Assembly (NCBI RefSeq): GCF_001420605.1 | Contig: NZ_LJIZ01000026.1 | Span: forward strand, 186,001 to 250,000 | Source: Bacillus sp. FJAT-25509 | GTDB taxonomy: Bacteria > Bacillota > Bacilli > Bacillales > Bacillaceae_G | Length of the DNA: 64,000 bases | Reading direction: 5' to 3' | Part shown: in pieces, positions 52,983 through 61,442 of the stretch | Numbering within the stretch: position 1 is the first letter of the stretch | Layout of the letters: the number at the start of each line of letters is the position of its first letter | Made by a program: the position numbers and the translations under genes | The notes under the pieces: generated by a model | The model's database searches: none | Told to the model about the DNA's origin: nothing | The model's input: only the letters and a program-made list of their open reading frames with translations

Positions 52983-54116
52983 TTATTCTTCAAACTGAGT
53001 TTCTTTACCAATTGCACCTGTGTCTAATATGGTTACGACTACCTTAGGTTTGATTTTAATTGTTGGATATTCTTTTTCCCAATTAAGTTTTCGCCATTTT
53101 TCTGGGTGATGTTCTTTTAAATATCGACCAATCCCTAGTACATCACTATTAGCAAGTTGAATATCTTTAATAACTTCTTGAGCTCTTTTATTTAGATCTT
53201 TATTAATAACTGACCACATTTCATCCTCGCCTAAAAATTTCATTGTAGATATTCCATCTATCGATACATTAACTTTAACTGTTAAATTGACCTCTATTTT
53301 ATCTTTAGAGGTCGAAACTGTTAATTTATTTTTAGGTCGAATAATATTATAAGCAAGTATATTGTATGGCGGTTCATATTTTTTAGAAAGCTTTGTAATA
53401 AAATTACCTGTAGAGCCGTATTCACCCATCATCATTAGAAGAAGCGGAGAATGTTCAGAAGAAACGAAACGTCCAGTATAGCTACCATTATGCATTAAAC
53501 CTGCGCCAGTAACTTCTACTCGATCGGCTGGTGTTACATCTACTACTGGTATTGTAAAGTCTATACCTTCTTCGGAAGTATATGTAAAAATATTAAAAAG
53601 CTGTATTTGTTGAGCGATTGAAGTGAATTCAGCATTTTTTATAGTTTGACTCAATATTACCGATAACGGTTTAGTTCCGACTGTTTTTAATTTTAAAACG
53701 TTTTTTGCAGGTTGTTTATTTGTTATTGCAACAGATACATTTAGATTTGATAACGTTCTCCTTCTAAAAGTACTTATAATATGAGTAATTTTTGTTTTCG
53801 CGAAATCTTCACCAAATAATAAAATTTTAGTTTTGGATGTCGTTATATCTCCAGGTAAAAATGATTGTAAATGCATTGAAGCTTGAGAAACTGAGATGCC
53901 TTTAGAATCAACAGTTTCACTCTGGAAATCGAATACGCCAGCTCCCTTACCGATAATATCAAGTATTAGCGCATTGACCTCAATTTTTTTATCTTGATCT
54001 AAATCAAAACTAATCCCATTAACTAATGTCTTTTCAGTAATTGCTCTAGTATCCCAACAACCTGTAGCTAATAAAAGAATGGAACATAAACTAATAATTT
54101 TATAAGATTTACTCAT
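52983..54116 (-). CDS. gerC: Spore germination lipoprotein, Ger(x)C family (second operon)
   Basis: C subunit of a second germinant receptor, 377 residues. The lipoprotein signal is ILLLATG-C, followed by CWDTRAITEKTLVNGISFDL. Typical later segments are NVSVAITNKQPAKNVLKLKT and SDVLGIGRYLKEHHPEKWRK. Its ATG overlaps the stop of the gerB gene by one base (TGATG), so the genes are translationally coupled. The similarity to the GerC at 13048 is moderate only, so this is not a recent copy. gerC is a family name here. Confidence 0.92.
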   Translation of the reverse strand: MSKSYKIISLCSILLLATGCWDTRAITEKTLVNGISFDLDQDKKIEVNALILDIIGKGAGVFDFQSETVDSKGISVSQASMHLQSFLPGDITTSKTKILLFGEDFAKTKITHIISTFRRRTLSNLNVSVAITNKQPAKNVLKLKTVGTKPLSVILSQTIKNAEFTSIAQQIQLFNIFTYTSEEGIDFTIPVVDVTPADRVEVTGAGLMHNGSYTGRFVSSEHSPLLLMMMGEYGSTGNFITKLSKKYEPPYNILAYNIIRPKNKLTVSTSKDKIEVNLTVKVNVSIDGISTMKFLGEDEMWSVINKDLNKRAQEVIKDIQLANSDVLGIGRYLKEHHPEKWRKLNWEKEYPTIKIKPKVVVTILDTGAIGKETQFEE

Positions 54117-55186
54117 CAGTTTATTAGCCCCCTAACTTTATTAATTAAGAATAGAAGAAATGGAATGATGATAATAAAGATGGGATCTAAATAAGTGCCA
54201 AAATTCGCAAGTGCTTCTCTTTTGATTACCTGTAAAGAAATTAAAGGATAAAAAGCAAATATGATTAAGATGATGAAAAGTAATATACTTTTTCTATTTT
54301 TTACGATTAAAGATAGACCCTTATGTACATCTTCACTAACGATATAAATATAGTTAATTACTGTTGCACAAATTACAATGATCCATAGGCTTAAAAACAA
54401 TGTATCTAGACTATCGATCATTTTTGACTGATAAGTTTTAAATATATAAAGTATGGGGTCAATGATGTAACTATTTTCTTTATTGCTTAATTTGATATAG
54501 GACGTGAAAAGAATAAAGGTATACATTAATGTTGTAAAAAAATTTGCGATAGATAAAGTGAATAATTTTTTTTTTGTATTTTGAAAAAATGGCGGTAAAA
54601 ATAAAAAGATTTCAAAGCCTAACATTTCAATAAAGGATGAATATGCACCAGAGCTGATCTTTGTAATTGGAGATTGACCAATAGGTAATATTCTACCTAT
54701 ATGAACATTTTTATAAGAAACTAGTAGAAATAAAATAAATATCAGAAAGATAAATGTGCAAAGTACATACGTTCTAGCGATTGTTAAGATGTCATTTTTC
54801 GCGACAATATAGGCTGTAAATAAAAATAAAATGAGAATAAGCCAAGCAGGGCTTTTTGGAAAAATCCAAATCTTGATAATATCAGAAAATCTAGTAGATA
54901 TTAAGATCACTACATACAAAAAATAGATGAAATAGCTAATATTAATACAAGTTCCAATGAATGGATTCGTAATTATTTTTGTATAGTCTGTAAAACTTTT
55001 ATTTGGAAATTTTTTATACAAACTATAATAAAGAAATAGTATAATTTGAACGATTACACCACCAATAAGTGTCGAAATCCAACCATCGTGCCCCGCTTTT
55101 TTATAAATATTATTTGGGAGGTTAGTAATGGCAACGCCGAATTGTGAAAATATAATTAAATAAAATAGGTGTTTATTATTGATCAT
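54116..55186 (-). CDS. gerB: Spore germination protein, GerB family (second operon)
   Basis: B subunit, 356 residues, about ten membrane segments with many Ile/Phe codons. LFYLIIFSQFGVAITNLPNN, GRILPIGQSPITKISSGAYS and SFIEMLGFEIFLFLPPFF are the equivalents of the GerB signatures. It overlaps gerA by 4 bp (ATGA) and gerC by one base. It is expected to contain the germinant site in the spore inner membrane. Confidence 0.91.
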   Translation of the reverse strand: MINNKHLFYLIIFSQFGVAITNLPNNIYKKAGHDGWISTLIGGVIVQIILFLYYSLYKKFPNKSFTDYTKIITNPFIGTCINISYFIYFLYVVILISTRFSDIIKIWIFPKSPAWLILILFLFTAYIVAKNDILTIARTYVLCTFIFLIFILFLLVSYKNVHIGRILPIGQSPITKISSGAYSSFIEMLGFEIFLFLPPFFQNTKKKLFTLSIANFFTTLMYTFILFTSYIKLSNKENSYIIDPILYIFKTYQSKMIDSLDTLFLSLWIIVICATVINYIYIVSEDVHKGLSLIVKNRKSILLFIILIIFAFYPLISLQVIKREALANFGTYLDPIFIIIIPFLLFLINKVRGLIN

Positions 55187-56565
55187 GTTTCTTTTCCCTT
55201 TCTATTTTTTAATAAAACAAATTCGGAGAAACCTGGATTCTCTACATATCGATAACTAAACGCTCTAATTTTGGATAGATGAGCAAGCATCATAAAAATA
55301 CCAAGACTAATACCAATAAATCCAAAAATTGCTGCAAGGATTAAAAGAGGTATGCCCATTACTCTTGAGGCGATAGACATTTCTTTTGATGGTAGTGCAA
55401 ATGAGGAAACGGCAGTAATTGAGATTACAACAACCATAGAGTTTGAGATTAAATTTGTTTGTACTATAGCTGTCCCAATTACAATAGCCCCAACAGTACC
55501 AATAGTTGCACCAACAGGATTTGGAAGTCTCAGAGCTGCTTCTTTCAATAACTCTAAAATAATAATCATTGAAAAAGCTTCGACTATAGGTGGAAGTGGT
55601 ACATTTTCAATTGATAATTTTAATGTATAAAAAATAGAAGTAGGTAAGATATTCGAATGATAATTTGTAACTGCTATATAAATTGAAGGTAATGTTACTG
55701 CAAGCCAAAATGCGAATATTCTTAAACAATAAAAAAATATACCAAAAAGCCATCTAAAATTAAAATCGTCTGCACTACGGAAATAACCATAAATATCATA
55801 AGGAAATAATAATGCACTAGGGTCATTATCGAGTATAATTGCAGGTTTTCCTGTTAATAAATGACGAACTGTACGATCAGGTCTTTCAGTGAACATCACT
55901 TGTGGAAATGGAGAAGAGGGATATTCTTCTATCATATTTTGAATATGTACAGTTCCGATCATTTGTACAGGTTCAACTTTTCCACTTGTCTCTAGCTTTT
56001 TTATTTTCTGTTCAATTGTTTCAATCATTGATTTTGGAGTAATATCGTTTAAATAAAAAATGGAAAGCGTCACAGGATATTTTTTACCAATTGTTATATT
56101 TTTGATGATTAATTCTTTCGTACGTAATCTTTTTCGAATTAAAGTTGAGTTGGTTTGAAGACTCTCAACAAAACTGTCATGGGGTCCTAATATTACTGTT
56201 TCGGAAATTGATTCTGATATTGAACGATCGCTATTATCAGAAAGTGCAGAATATGACTTCGCTTTACTCCTATTATTATCATTAAAAACAATGACGTTAC
56301 CAGAAAGAATAAACTGAATACACTCATCAAGTGTATACGCATCTTCAGTATCCAATATAGTTGTTACAATTCGATCTGAGTTATTTTTTGAAAAAATCCG
56401 TTCTAGTATATGTGTTTGAATTACTTCTGAATCAATCAAAGTGTCTAAATAACATAAATGTAGAGTTACTTCCTCGATTGAATATTTTTTATATTTAAAA
56501 TCTGAACTAGATTGAAATGCGCTTTGTACTTCTTCAAGCATGGAGGTTTTTTCGTTTACTTCCAT
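55183..56565 (-). CDS. gerA: Spore germination protein, GerA family (second operon)
   Basis: A subunit, 460 residues. The soluble part has EEVTLHLCYLDTLIDSEVIQ, GKKYPVTLSIFYLNDITPKS and MFTERPDRTVRHLLTGKPAI. The membrane part has LPSIYIAVTNYHSNILPTSI and EAALRLPNPVGATIGTVGAI. It is the first gene of the operon, with AAGGAG 9-10 bases before the ATG. The 270-bp gap upstream separates it from the divergent xanthine dehydrogenase operon. No clear sigma-G promoter was identified by eye. Confidence 0.92.
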   Translation of the reverse strand: MEVNEKTSMLEEVQSAFQSSSDFKYKKYSIEEVTLHLCYLDTLIDSEVIQTHILERIFSKNNSDRIVTTILDTEDAYTLDECIQFILSGNVIVFNDNNRSKAKSYSALSDNSDRSISESISETVILGPHDSFVESLQTNSTLIRKRLRTKELIIKNITIGKKYPVTLSIFYLNDITPKSMIETIEQKIKKLETSGKVEPVQMIGTVHIQNMIEEYPSSPFPQVMFTERPDRTVRHLLTGKPAIILDNDPSALLFPYDIYGYFRSADDFNFRWLFGIFFYCLRIFAFWLAVTLPSIYIAVTNYHSNILPTSIFYTLKLSIENVPLPPIVEAFSMIIILELLKEAALRLPNPVGATIGTVGAIVIGTAIVQTNLISNSMVVVISITAVSSFALPSKEMSIASRVMGIPLLILAAIFGFIGISLGIFMMLAHLSKIRAFSYRYVENPGFSEFVLLKNRKGKET

Positions 56566-56715
56566 TTAAATCAACTCCTTAAAAACTCCGCTAAGAATAT
56601 AAGTATTATTCCCTTTGTGAAATTGGATATGTATGGAAATACTTCTTAGGAAAAAAATAGGTCACATACTTAAAATAAAGAAAAAATCTCAATTTTAGTT
56701 TTGATTATGAGTTAT

Positions 56716-56750
56716 AAATGGCCTGATTCTCCTATCTGGGCATTTTTTTT
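56716..56750 (+). terminator. Terminator-like hairpin in the leader of the xanthine dehydrogenase operon
   Basis: AAATG-G-CC pairs with GG-G-CATTT (one G-G mismatch) around a 14-nt loop, followed by eight Ts. No gene precedes it on the plus strand, because the ger operon diverges. It is therefore either an attenuator for the genes that start at 56836 or the end of a short transcript. No purine riboswitch core was recognised upstream of it. Confidence 0.6.
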
Positions 56751-56835
56751 GTTTTCAAAACATAAATTTTTATAGTATCTCATATAAAAGAAATTTATGT
56801 TAAACGTTTTTTTCGAAAGGGGTTTAGAAAACACG

Positions 56836-59154
56836 ATGCATATAATTGGAAAAGGGATACCCCGAAAAGAGTCTTTTGAAAAAGTTACGGGATATGCTAA
56901 ATATACAGACGACTTTCAGACAAATGATATGCTTCACGCTCAATTAGTAACAAGTCCATACGCTCATGCGATGATTAAAAGTATAGATGCTACCGATGCT
57001 CTAAAAGTACAAGGTGTAAGAAAAATCATATTTGGTGAGAATCTACCTTTAGTAGGAGAAGGAATACTTGACCGCTATCCAATCGCTTTTGACCGTGTTC
57101 GATTTTTTGGTGAAGTAGTGGCAATCGTTGTAGCGGACACCCTTTATGAAGCAAATCAAGCTGCTAATTTAGTAAAAGTACAATATGAAATACTTCCAGT
57201 TGTAAATTCTCCAACAGAAGCACTTAAACAAGATGCACCACTTATACATCCAAAACTAGGAGAGTATAAAATAACTGAAGGTGTTTATCCAGAGCCAGGT
57301 ACGAATATTGCTACTAGGATTAAAATTCGTAAAGGAGATTTTAACAAAGGTTGGAGAGAGAGCGAAGTAATGATTGATGAGAATTTTGCATTTAGATCAT
57401 CTGACCATGTTGCAATGGAGACAAGATGTTCATTTGCTCAAATCCATCATGATGGCTCAATTGAGATTACAACTTCTTCACAATGCCCATTTATGGTTAA
57501 GGATTTGATTGGAGATTATTTTGGAGTTAAACCCGGAAAAGTTATTGTAAACACTCCTTTTGTAGGTGGGGGGTATGGTGGAAAAGGAGCAGTCCAGTTA
57601 GAACTTTTAGCCTATATTGCTTCACGAGCTGTAAATGGTAGATTAGTAAAAATATATAACACTCGTGAAAATGATATGCTTTCATCACCGGGACATATTG
57701 GTCTTGAGGCGAATGTAAAACTGGGAAGTACAAAAGAAGGAATGCTCAAAGTTGCAGAAATTCACTATTTATGGGATGGCGGAGCATATGCAGATAAATC
57801 GATTGACTTAACACGGGCAGGAGCAGTTGATTGCACAGGACCGTATAATATTGAAAATATTTGGTGTGATTCTTTATGCATGTATACGAATCATCCATAC
57901 CCAGCACCTTTTAGAGGGTTTAGTCATTCAGAAGTACATTTTGCGTTTGAGAGAGCAATGGATATTCTTGCTAGAAAATTAAATATGGATCCTATCGAAC
58001 TACGAGAAAGAAACGCCATTAAACCAGGTGATACGACTCCTACACAAGTTGTATTAAATTCTAGTACAGTTGGAAATCTCCCAAAATGTATTGAAAAAAT
58101 GAAAGAATTAATTAATTGGCAGGAAGGTCAAGTTATTGACTTAGGTAATCATAAAGTAAGAGTTAAAGGAATTAGCTGTTCATGGAAGACCTCTACTATT
58201 ACACCAAATGCAAGCTCAGGCGTAATATTGATCTACAATGCAGATGGAAGTATTAATTTAATGTCCGGTGTTGTAGAACTCGGTCAGGGAACTAAAACGA
58301 TTCTTGCTCAAATGTTAGCAGAAATCCTGAAAATGGATGTAAACGACATTCATGTTCAAATGAATATCAATACTCTAAATACACCTGAGCATTGGAAAAC
58401 AGTTGCAAGTAGAGGAACATTCATGGCTGGTAGAGCATTGTTAGCAGCTGCTGAGGATTTAATGAGGCAATTAAAAGATTTAGCTTCATTTATATTGCGT
58501 GCTCCTGTTGATGATTTAGAAGTTGGGTATGGAAAAGTGTTTTTAAGAAGTAATCCAGATACAAATATCCCAATTGAAAAAATTGCTTACGGTTATACAT
58601 TTCCAAATGGAAATTCAATAGGAGGACAAATAATTGGAAGGGGACACTATATTTTAACTGGCTTAACCCGTTTAAATCGAGAAACTGGCGCTGGAAAACC
58701 TGGACCAGAGTGGACGGTTTGTGCACATGGTGTAGAAGTAGAAGTCAATCTAAAAACATATGAATATAGGATTCTTAAAGCCGTTACAGCTGTTGATATT
58801 GGCAAAGTACTAAACAGTAAGACTGCAACTGGGCAAGTTAAAGGTGCTATGAGTATGGGCTTATCTTTTGCAGCAAGAGAAACCTTTTATTTCGATGCGA
58901 AAGGGAAGGTACTAAATCCTCAATTACGAACTTATCGACCGATTCGGTTTGGTGAGAACCCTAAATATGAAGTAGCCTTTGTTGAAACGCCACAAGTCGA
59001 TGCTGTTTTTGGTGCAAGAGGTGTAGGGGAACATGGATTATTAGGAATGCCAGCTGCTCTTGGTAACAGTCTTTCTACTTCGCTTTCGGCAAACATTAAC
59101 AATTTACCAATTATCCCAGAATTATTATGGAAAGTAAAAGAAGGTGGGAACTAG
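56836..59154 (+). CDS. pucD: Xanthine dehydrogenase, molybdopterin-binding subunit (PucD-like)
   Basis: A 772-residue molybdenum hydroxylase large chain. MHIIGKGIPRKESFEKVTGY and AKYTDDFQ open the first domain; QCPFMVKDLIGDYFGV, TPFVGGGYGGKG (Mo cofactor loop), FRGFSHSEVHFAFE, GVVELGQGTKTILAQ and RGVGEHGLLGMPAALGN follow, the last holding the catalytic glutamate. FAD and 2Fe-2S subunits follow in the same operon, as in the B. subtilis puc enzymes that oxidise hypoxanthine and xanthine to urate. Start: ATG 56836 fits the family N-terminus, although AAAGGGG lies 13 bases before it; an in-frame ATG at 56797 would add 13 unusual residues. Substrate is inferred; aldehyde oxidase-like activity is possible. 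Confidence 0.87.
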   Translation: MHIIGKGIPRKESFEKVTGYAKYTDDFQTNDMLHAQLVTSPYAHAMIKSIDATDALKVQGVRKIIFGENLPLVGEGILDRYPIAFDRVRFFGEVVAIVVADTLYEANQAANLVKVQYEILPVVNSPTEALKQDAPLIHPKLGEYKITEGVYPEPGTNIATRIKIRKGDFNKGWRESEVMIDENFAFRSSDHVAMETRCSFAQIHHDGSIEITTSSQCPFMVKDLIGDYFGVKPGKVIVNTPFVGGGYGGKGAVQLELLAYIASRAVNGRLVKIYNTRENDMLSSPGHIGLEANVKLGSTKEGMLKVAEIHYLWDGGAYADKSIDLTRAGAVDCTGPYNIENIWCDSLCMYTNHPYPAPFRGFSHSEVHFAFERAMDILARKLNMDPIELRERNAIKPGDTTPTQVVLNSSTVGNLPKCIEKMKELINWQEGQVIDLGNHKVRVKGISCSWKTSTITPNASSGVILIYNADGSINLMSGVVELGQGTKTILAQMLAEILKMDVNDIHVQMNINTLNTPEHWKTVASRGTFMAGRALLAAAEDLMRQLKDLASFILRAPVDDLEVGYGKVFLRSNPDTNIPIEKIAYGYTFPNGNSIGGQIIGRGHYILTGLTRLNRETGAGKPGPEWTVCAHGVEVEVNLKTYEYRILKAVTAVDIGKVLNSKTATGQVKGAMSMGLSFAARETFYFDAKGKVLNPQLRTYRPIRFGENPKYEVAFVETPQVDAVFGARGVGEHGLLGMPAALGNSLSTSLSANINNLPIIPELLWKVKEGGN

Positions 59155-59155
59155 T

Positions 59156-59989
59156 TTGTTATCTTCTAATATAGAATACTATAAACCAATGACGATTAAA
59201 GAAGCATTGGAGACTTTTTATTTTTTAAAAGCTAAAAACAAGAGGCCGATTTATTATGCAGGTGGTACAGAAATTATAACACTTGGTCGGTTAAATCTGG
59301 TTGAAACAGATGCCCTGATCGATCTTAAAGATCTAAGTGAGTGCCAATTATTTGAGTTTAATGAAGACTATTTAATATCAGGTGCTGTAATCTCACTAAC
59401 AGAAATTGAAGAGAAAAACCTTTTTCCATTACTCTCTAAAGCATCTATGGAAATAGCTGATCGTACGGCAAGAAATAAAATAACCTTAGGCGGAAATTTA
59501 TGTGGTCAAATTTTTTACCGGGAAGCAGTTTTACCATTTCTACTTTGTGATAGCCAAGTAATTGTTGCTGGATTTAATGGAATAGAGGCTTTTCAAATCG
59601 AGCAAATCTTCAACCAAAACTTTCAACTCCAAGATGGACAATTTTTGATCCAACTTTTAACGGAAAAGAAGTATATCAATCTACCATATATGAGCATAAA
59701 AAAGCGTCAGCAATGGGATACAGGTTATCCATTACTGACGATCGCATCTATTAAATCAGATAATCAATTGCGTTTTGCTTTTAGTGGGCTATGCCCTTTT
59801 CCGTTTCGTTCAAAGCAAATGGAAGTTGAGTTAAATAATACTAACTTGAGCATAGAAGAAAGAATTCAAAAAGCATTGCAATTCATTCCAGGAGAAGTGC
59901 TTGACGATGTTGAAGGCTCAAAAGAGTACCGACTATTTGTACTAAAAAACACAATAGAAGAGATAATGATTGAAATGGAGGGAAGGTAA
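59156..59989 (+). CDS. pucC: Xanthine dehydrogenase, FAD-binding subunit (PucC-like)
   Basis: A 277-residue FAD-binding subunit of the CO dehydrogenase/xanthine dehydrogenase medium chain type. YYAGGTEIITLGRLN is the first FAD loop and RTARNKITLGGNLCG the second; the C-terminal CO_deh_flav_C region includes TIASIKSDNQLRFAFSGLCP. It passes electrons from the iron-sulfur clusters to NAD+. Start: TTG 59156 follows AGGTGG at good spacing right after the stop of the large subunit; GTG 59144 lies inside that site. The end overlaps the next start (TAATG). Confidence 0.86.
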   Translation: MLSSNIEYYKPMTIKEALETFYFLKAKNKRPIYYAGGTEIITLGRLNLVETDALIDLKDLSECQLFEFNEDYLISGAVISLTEIEEKNLFPLLSKASMEIADRTARNKITLGGNLCGQIFYREAVLPFLLCDSQVIVAGFNGIEAFQIEQIFNQNFQLQDGQFLIQLLTEKKYINLPYMSIKKRQQWDTGYPLLTIASIKSDNQLRFAFSGLCPFPFRSKQMEVELNNTNLSIEERIQKALQFIPGEVLDDVEGSKEYRLFVLKNTIEEIMIEMEGR

Positions 59990-60498
59990 TGGACCAGTCT
60001 CCAATAAAAAAATTAACCGTTTCTTTAAATGTTAATGACGAAATTCGACAAGTGGAGATTCGTCCAGTAGACACTCTCCTTTATGTGTTACGAACAAAGC
60101 TCGGGCTTACTGGCGCAAAACCAGGATGCTTAAATGGAGATTGTGGAGCCTGTTCAGTTGTTATGGAAGGTACAGTGTATAAATCATGTATTATGCTTGC
60201 CATCGAGGCAATCGGACAAAAAATAACTACAATTGAAGGTTTAAAAGATTCACCTATACAAAAAGCCTTCGTTGAAAATTTTGCGTTTCAATGTGGTTAT
60301 TGTACACCTGGATTCATCATGAATTGTCATTCACTTTTAATAAAAAACCCTCATCCAACATATGAAACAATGAAAGAATGGTTATCTTCTAATATTTGTA
60401 GATGCACATGCTATGAAGAAATTGAAGAAGCTGTTTTATCAGTTATCGAAAATAGGGAAAAACCAATCAATAATGAGTTAGAAAAAGACGAACAGTGA
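59989..60498 (+). CDS. pucE: Xanthine dehydrogenase, 2Fe-2S subunit (PucE-like)
   Basis: A 169-residue two-cluster iron-sulfur subunit. The plant-type ferredoxin cluster is GCLNGDCGACSVVMEGTVYK then SC; the second cluster has FQCGYCTPGFIMNC and NICRCTCYEEI. Family members usually read CRCTGY in the last motif; here Gly is replaced by Cys. The length matches small subunits of this class. It is the last gene of the operon and overlaps pucC by one base. No maturation genes such as pucA/pucB (xdhC, mocA type) are in the window. Confidence 0.9.
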   Translation: MDQSPIKKLTVSLNVNDEIRQVEIRPVDTLLYVLRTKLGLTGAKPGCLNGDCGACSVVMEGTVYKSCIMLAIEAIGQKITTIEGLKDSPIQKAFVENFAFQCGYCTPGFIMNCHSLLIKNPHPTYETMKEWLSSNICRCTCYEEIEEAVLSVIENREKPINNELEKDEQ

Positions 60499-60502
60499 TT
60501 TC

Positions 60503-60643
60503 TTAACTCACCTGTGTCGTTGAAGTCGTTGAATCACTTGACTTTCGTTGTGTAAAGAAGAAAATAAACGAAATGACGGAAATTGCCATAAGAAAAACTT
60601 GGGTATCAGTAGGTCTTACAGTAGGGATATCTGTTAAAGCCAT
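60503..60643 (-). CDS. Small single-span membrane protein (46 aa), unknown
   Basis: MALTDIPTVRPTDTQ is followed by one hydrophobic helix (VFLMAISVISFIFFF) and a polar tail rich in Ser/Thr (TQRKSSDSTTSTTQVS). ATG 60643 has AAAGGA nine bases upstream; a longer reading frame from 60703 exists but overlaps the upstream gene. It lies 13 bp behind the 145-residue gene, so the two may form an operon. I do not recognise the family. Confidence 0.5.
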   Translation of the reverse strand: MALTDIPTVRPTDTQVFLMAISVISFIFFFTQRKSSDSTTSTTQVS

Positions 60644-60656
60644 AATCACCATTCCT

Positions 60657-61094
60657 TTATTTACTAAAGATTCTCGGATCAATATCAAAATGTTTCGAAA
60701 CAATTTTTTTACAAAAGTAATATGTTTTTTTTAGAAAAGGAAGTGTCGGTTCGCTAACTGGCGCACCAAAAATAGGTCCACTCACATTTAGTGAGAATCT
60801 ACCGGGTCCTATAACGGAGCTTACAACTCGAACTTCATCTATTAATAATAAAATAGCAATAATTATATCGATTACATCAATGAGAGCATTTGTAAATTGA
60901 TCTCCATATTTACTTTCTACACGTTCTCTACCTAATAAGGGTCCACTTAGAGAAAGACTAAATTCTCCAGACGTTACAAATACACCTATTATCGTAATTT
61001 GGCCAGTTAATAATAATGCTGCAGCGGCGACATTTAAATCTCTTTGAAGAGTAGCGATAATACGAAGATCTTCTTTAATCTTATAGTCATTCAT
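60657..61094 (-). CDS. Protein of unknown function with a duplicated FSLxxSGPxxG motif (145 aa)
   Basis: It opens MNDYKIKEDLRIIATLQRDL, then has two similar halves. Each is a hydrophobic stretch (VAAAALLLTGQITIIGVFV; ALIDVIDIIIAILLLIDEVR) followed by a matching segment, GEFSLSLSGPLLG in the first half and GRFSLNVSGPIFG in the second. The C-terminal 25 residues (FLKKTYYFCKKIVSKHFDID) are of another character and begin at a run of Ts, so a frameshifted tail is possible. GAGGGTG precedes the ATG. I know similar unnamed Bacillus proteins only as hypotheticals. It may sit in a membrane or on the spore surface, which is a guess. Confidence 0.65.
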   Translation of the reverse strand: MNDYKIKEDLRIIATLQRDLNVAAAALLLTGQITIIGVFVTSGEFSLSLSGPLLGRERVESKYGDQFTNALIDVIDIIIAILLLIDEVRVVSSVIGPGRFSLNVSGPIFGAPVSEPTLPFLKKTYYFCKKIVSKHFDIDPRIFSK

Positions 61095-61186
61095 TGAATC
61101 ACACCCTCATGCCTATAGTATTCATTCAGTGCCCAAGTGTGAATGAAAAGGGATGGGGAACAATTATTGACACAAAAAGTTCAATT

Positions 61187-61232
61187 AAAAGATGCAGCTA
61201 AACATAATTGTTTAGGAGCATCTTTATTTTTA
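61187..61232. terminator. Terminator-like hairpin in the gap before the AI-2E gene
   Basis: AAAGATGC / GCATCTTT with an inner CTAAACA / TGTTTAG, then ATTTTTAG. No gene ends just before it on the plus strand, since pucE and the minus-strand pair lie far behind; a short unannotated transcript is possible. Confidence 0.6.
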
Positions 61233-61344
61233 GTGTTAGAATTGGTAAAATAAAAAGTGGCGCTTTTCAACATTAAGAATTTGTTAAATGAAAATTCATA
61301 ATTGAAGAATTTATTAAATAAAAATGAAAAGAGAAGCAACTTTA

Positions 61345-61381
61345 TGAACCACTTCCTTTGGGATGTGGTTATGTTTTTATT
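61345..61381 (+). terminator. Second hairpin in the same gap
   Basis: AACCAC pairs with GTGGTT, followed by ATGTTTTTATT. Between the two hairpins there is only a short direct repeat (GAATTTGTTAAATGAAAA near 61278 and a variant near 61305). The whole gap 61095-61442 has no ORF that I would call. Confidence 0.5.
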
Positions 61382-61442
61382 ATAAAAATTAAGATTTCCA
61401 TACTACTCAGGCACAATAATATCTAGGTAAGGGGGTTGTGGA

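Noticed and set aside
56570-56715. Purine-sensing riboswitch ahead of the xanthine dehydrogenase operon
   Set aside because: The conserved three-way-junction core of purine aptamers is not present; only a terminator-like hairpin remains.
61161-61251. Short frame TTG ACA CAA AAA... of about 29 codons
   Set aside because: It has no good ribosome site, lies over a terminator hairpin and has no recognisable features.
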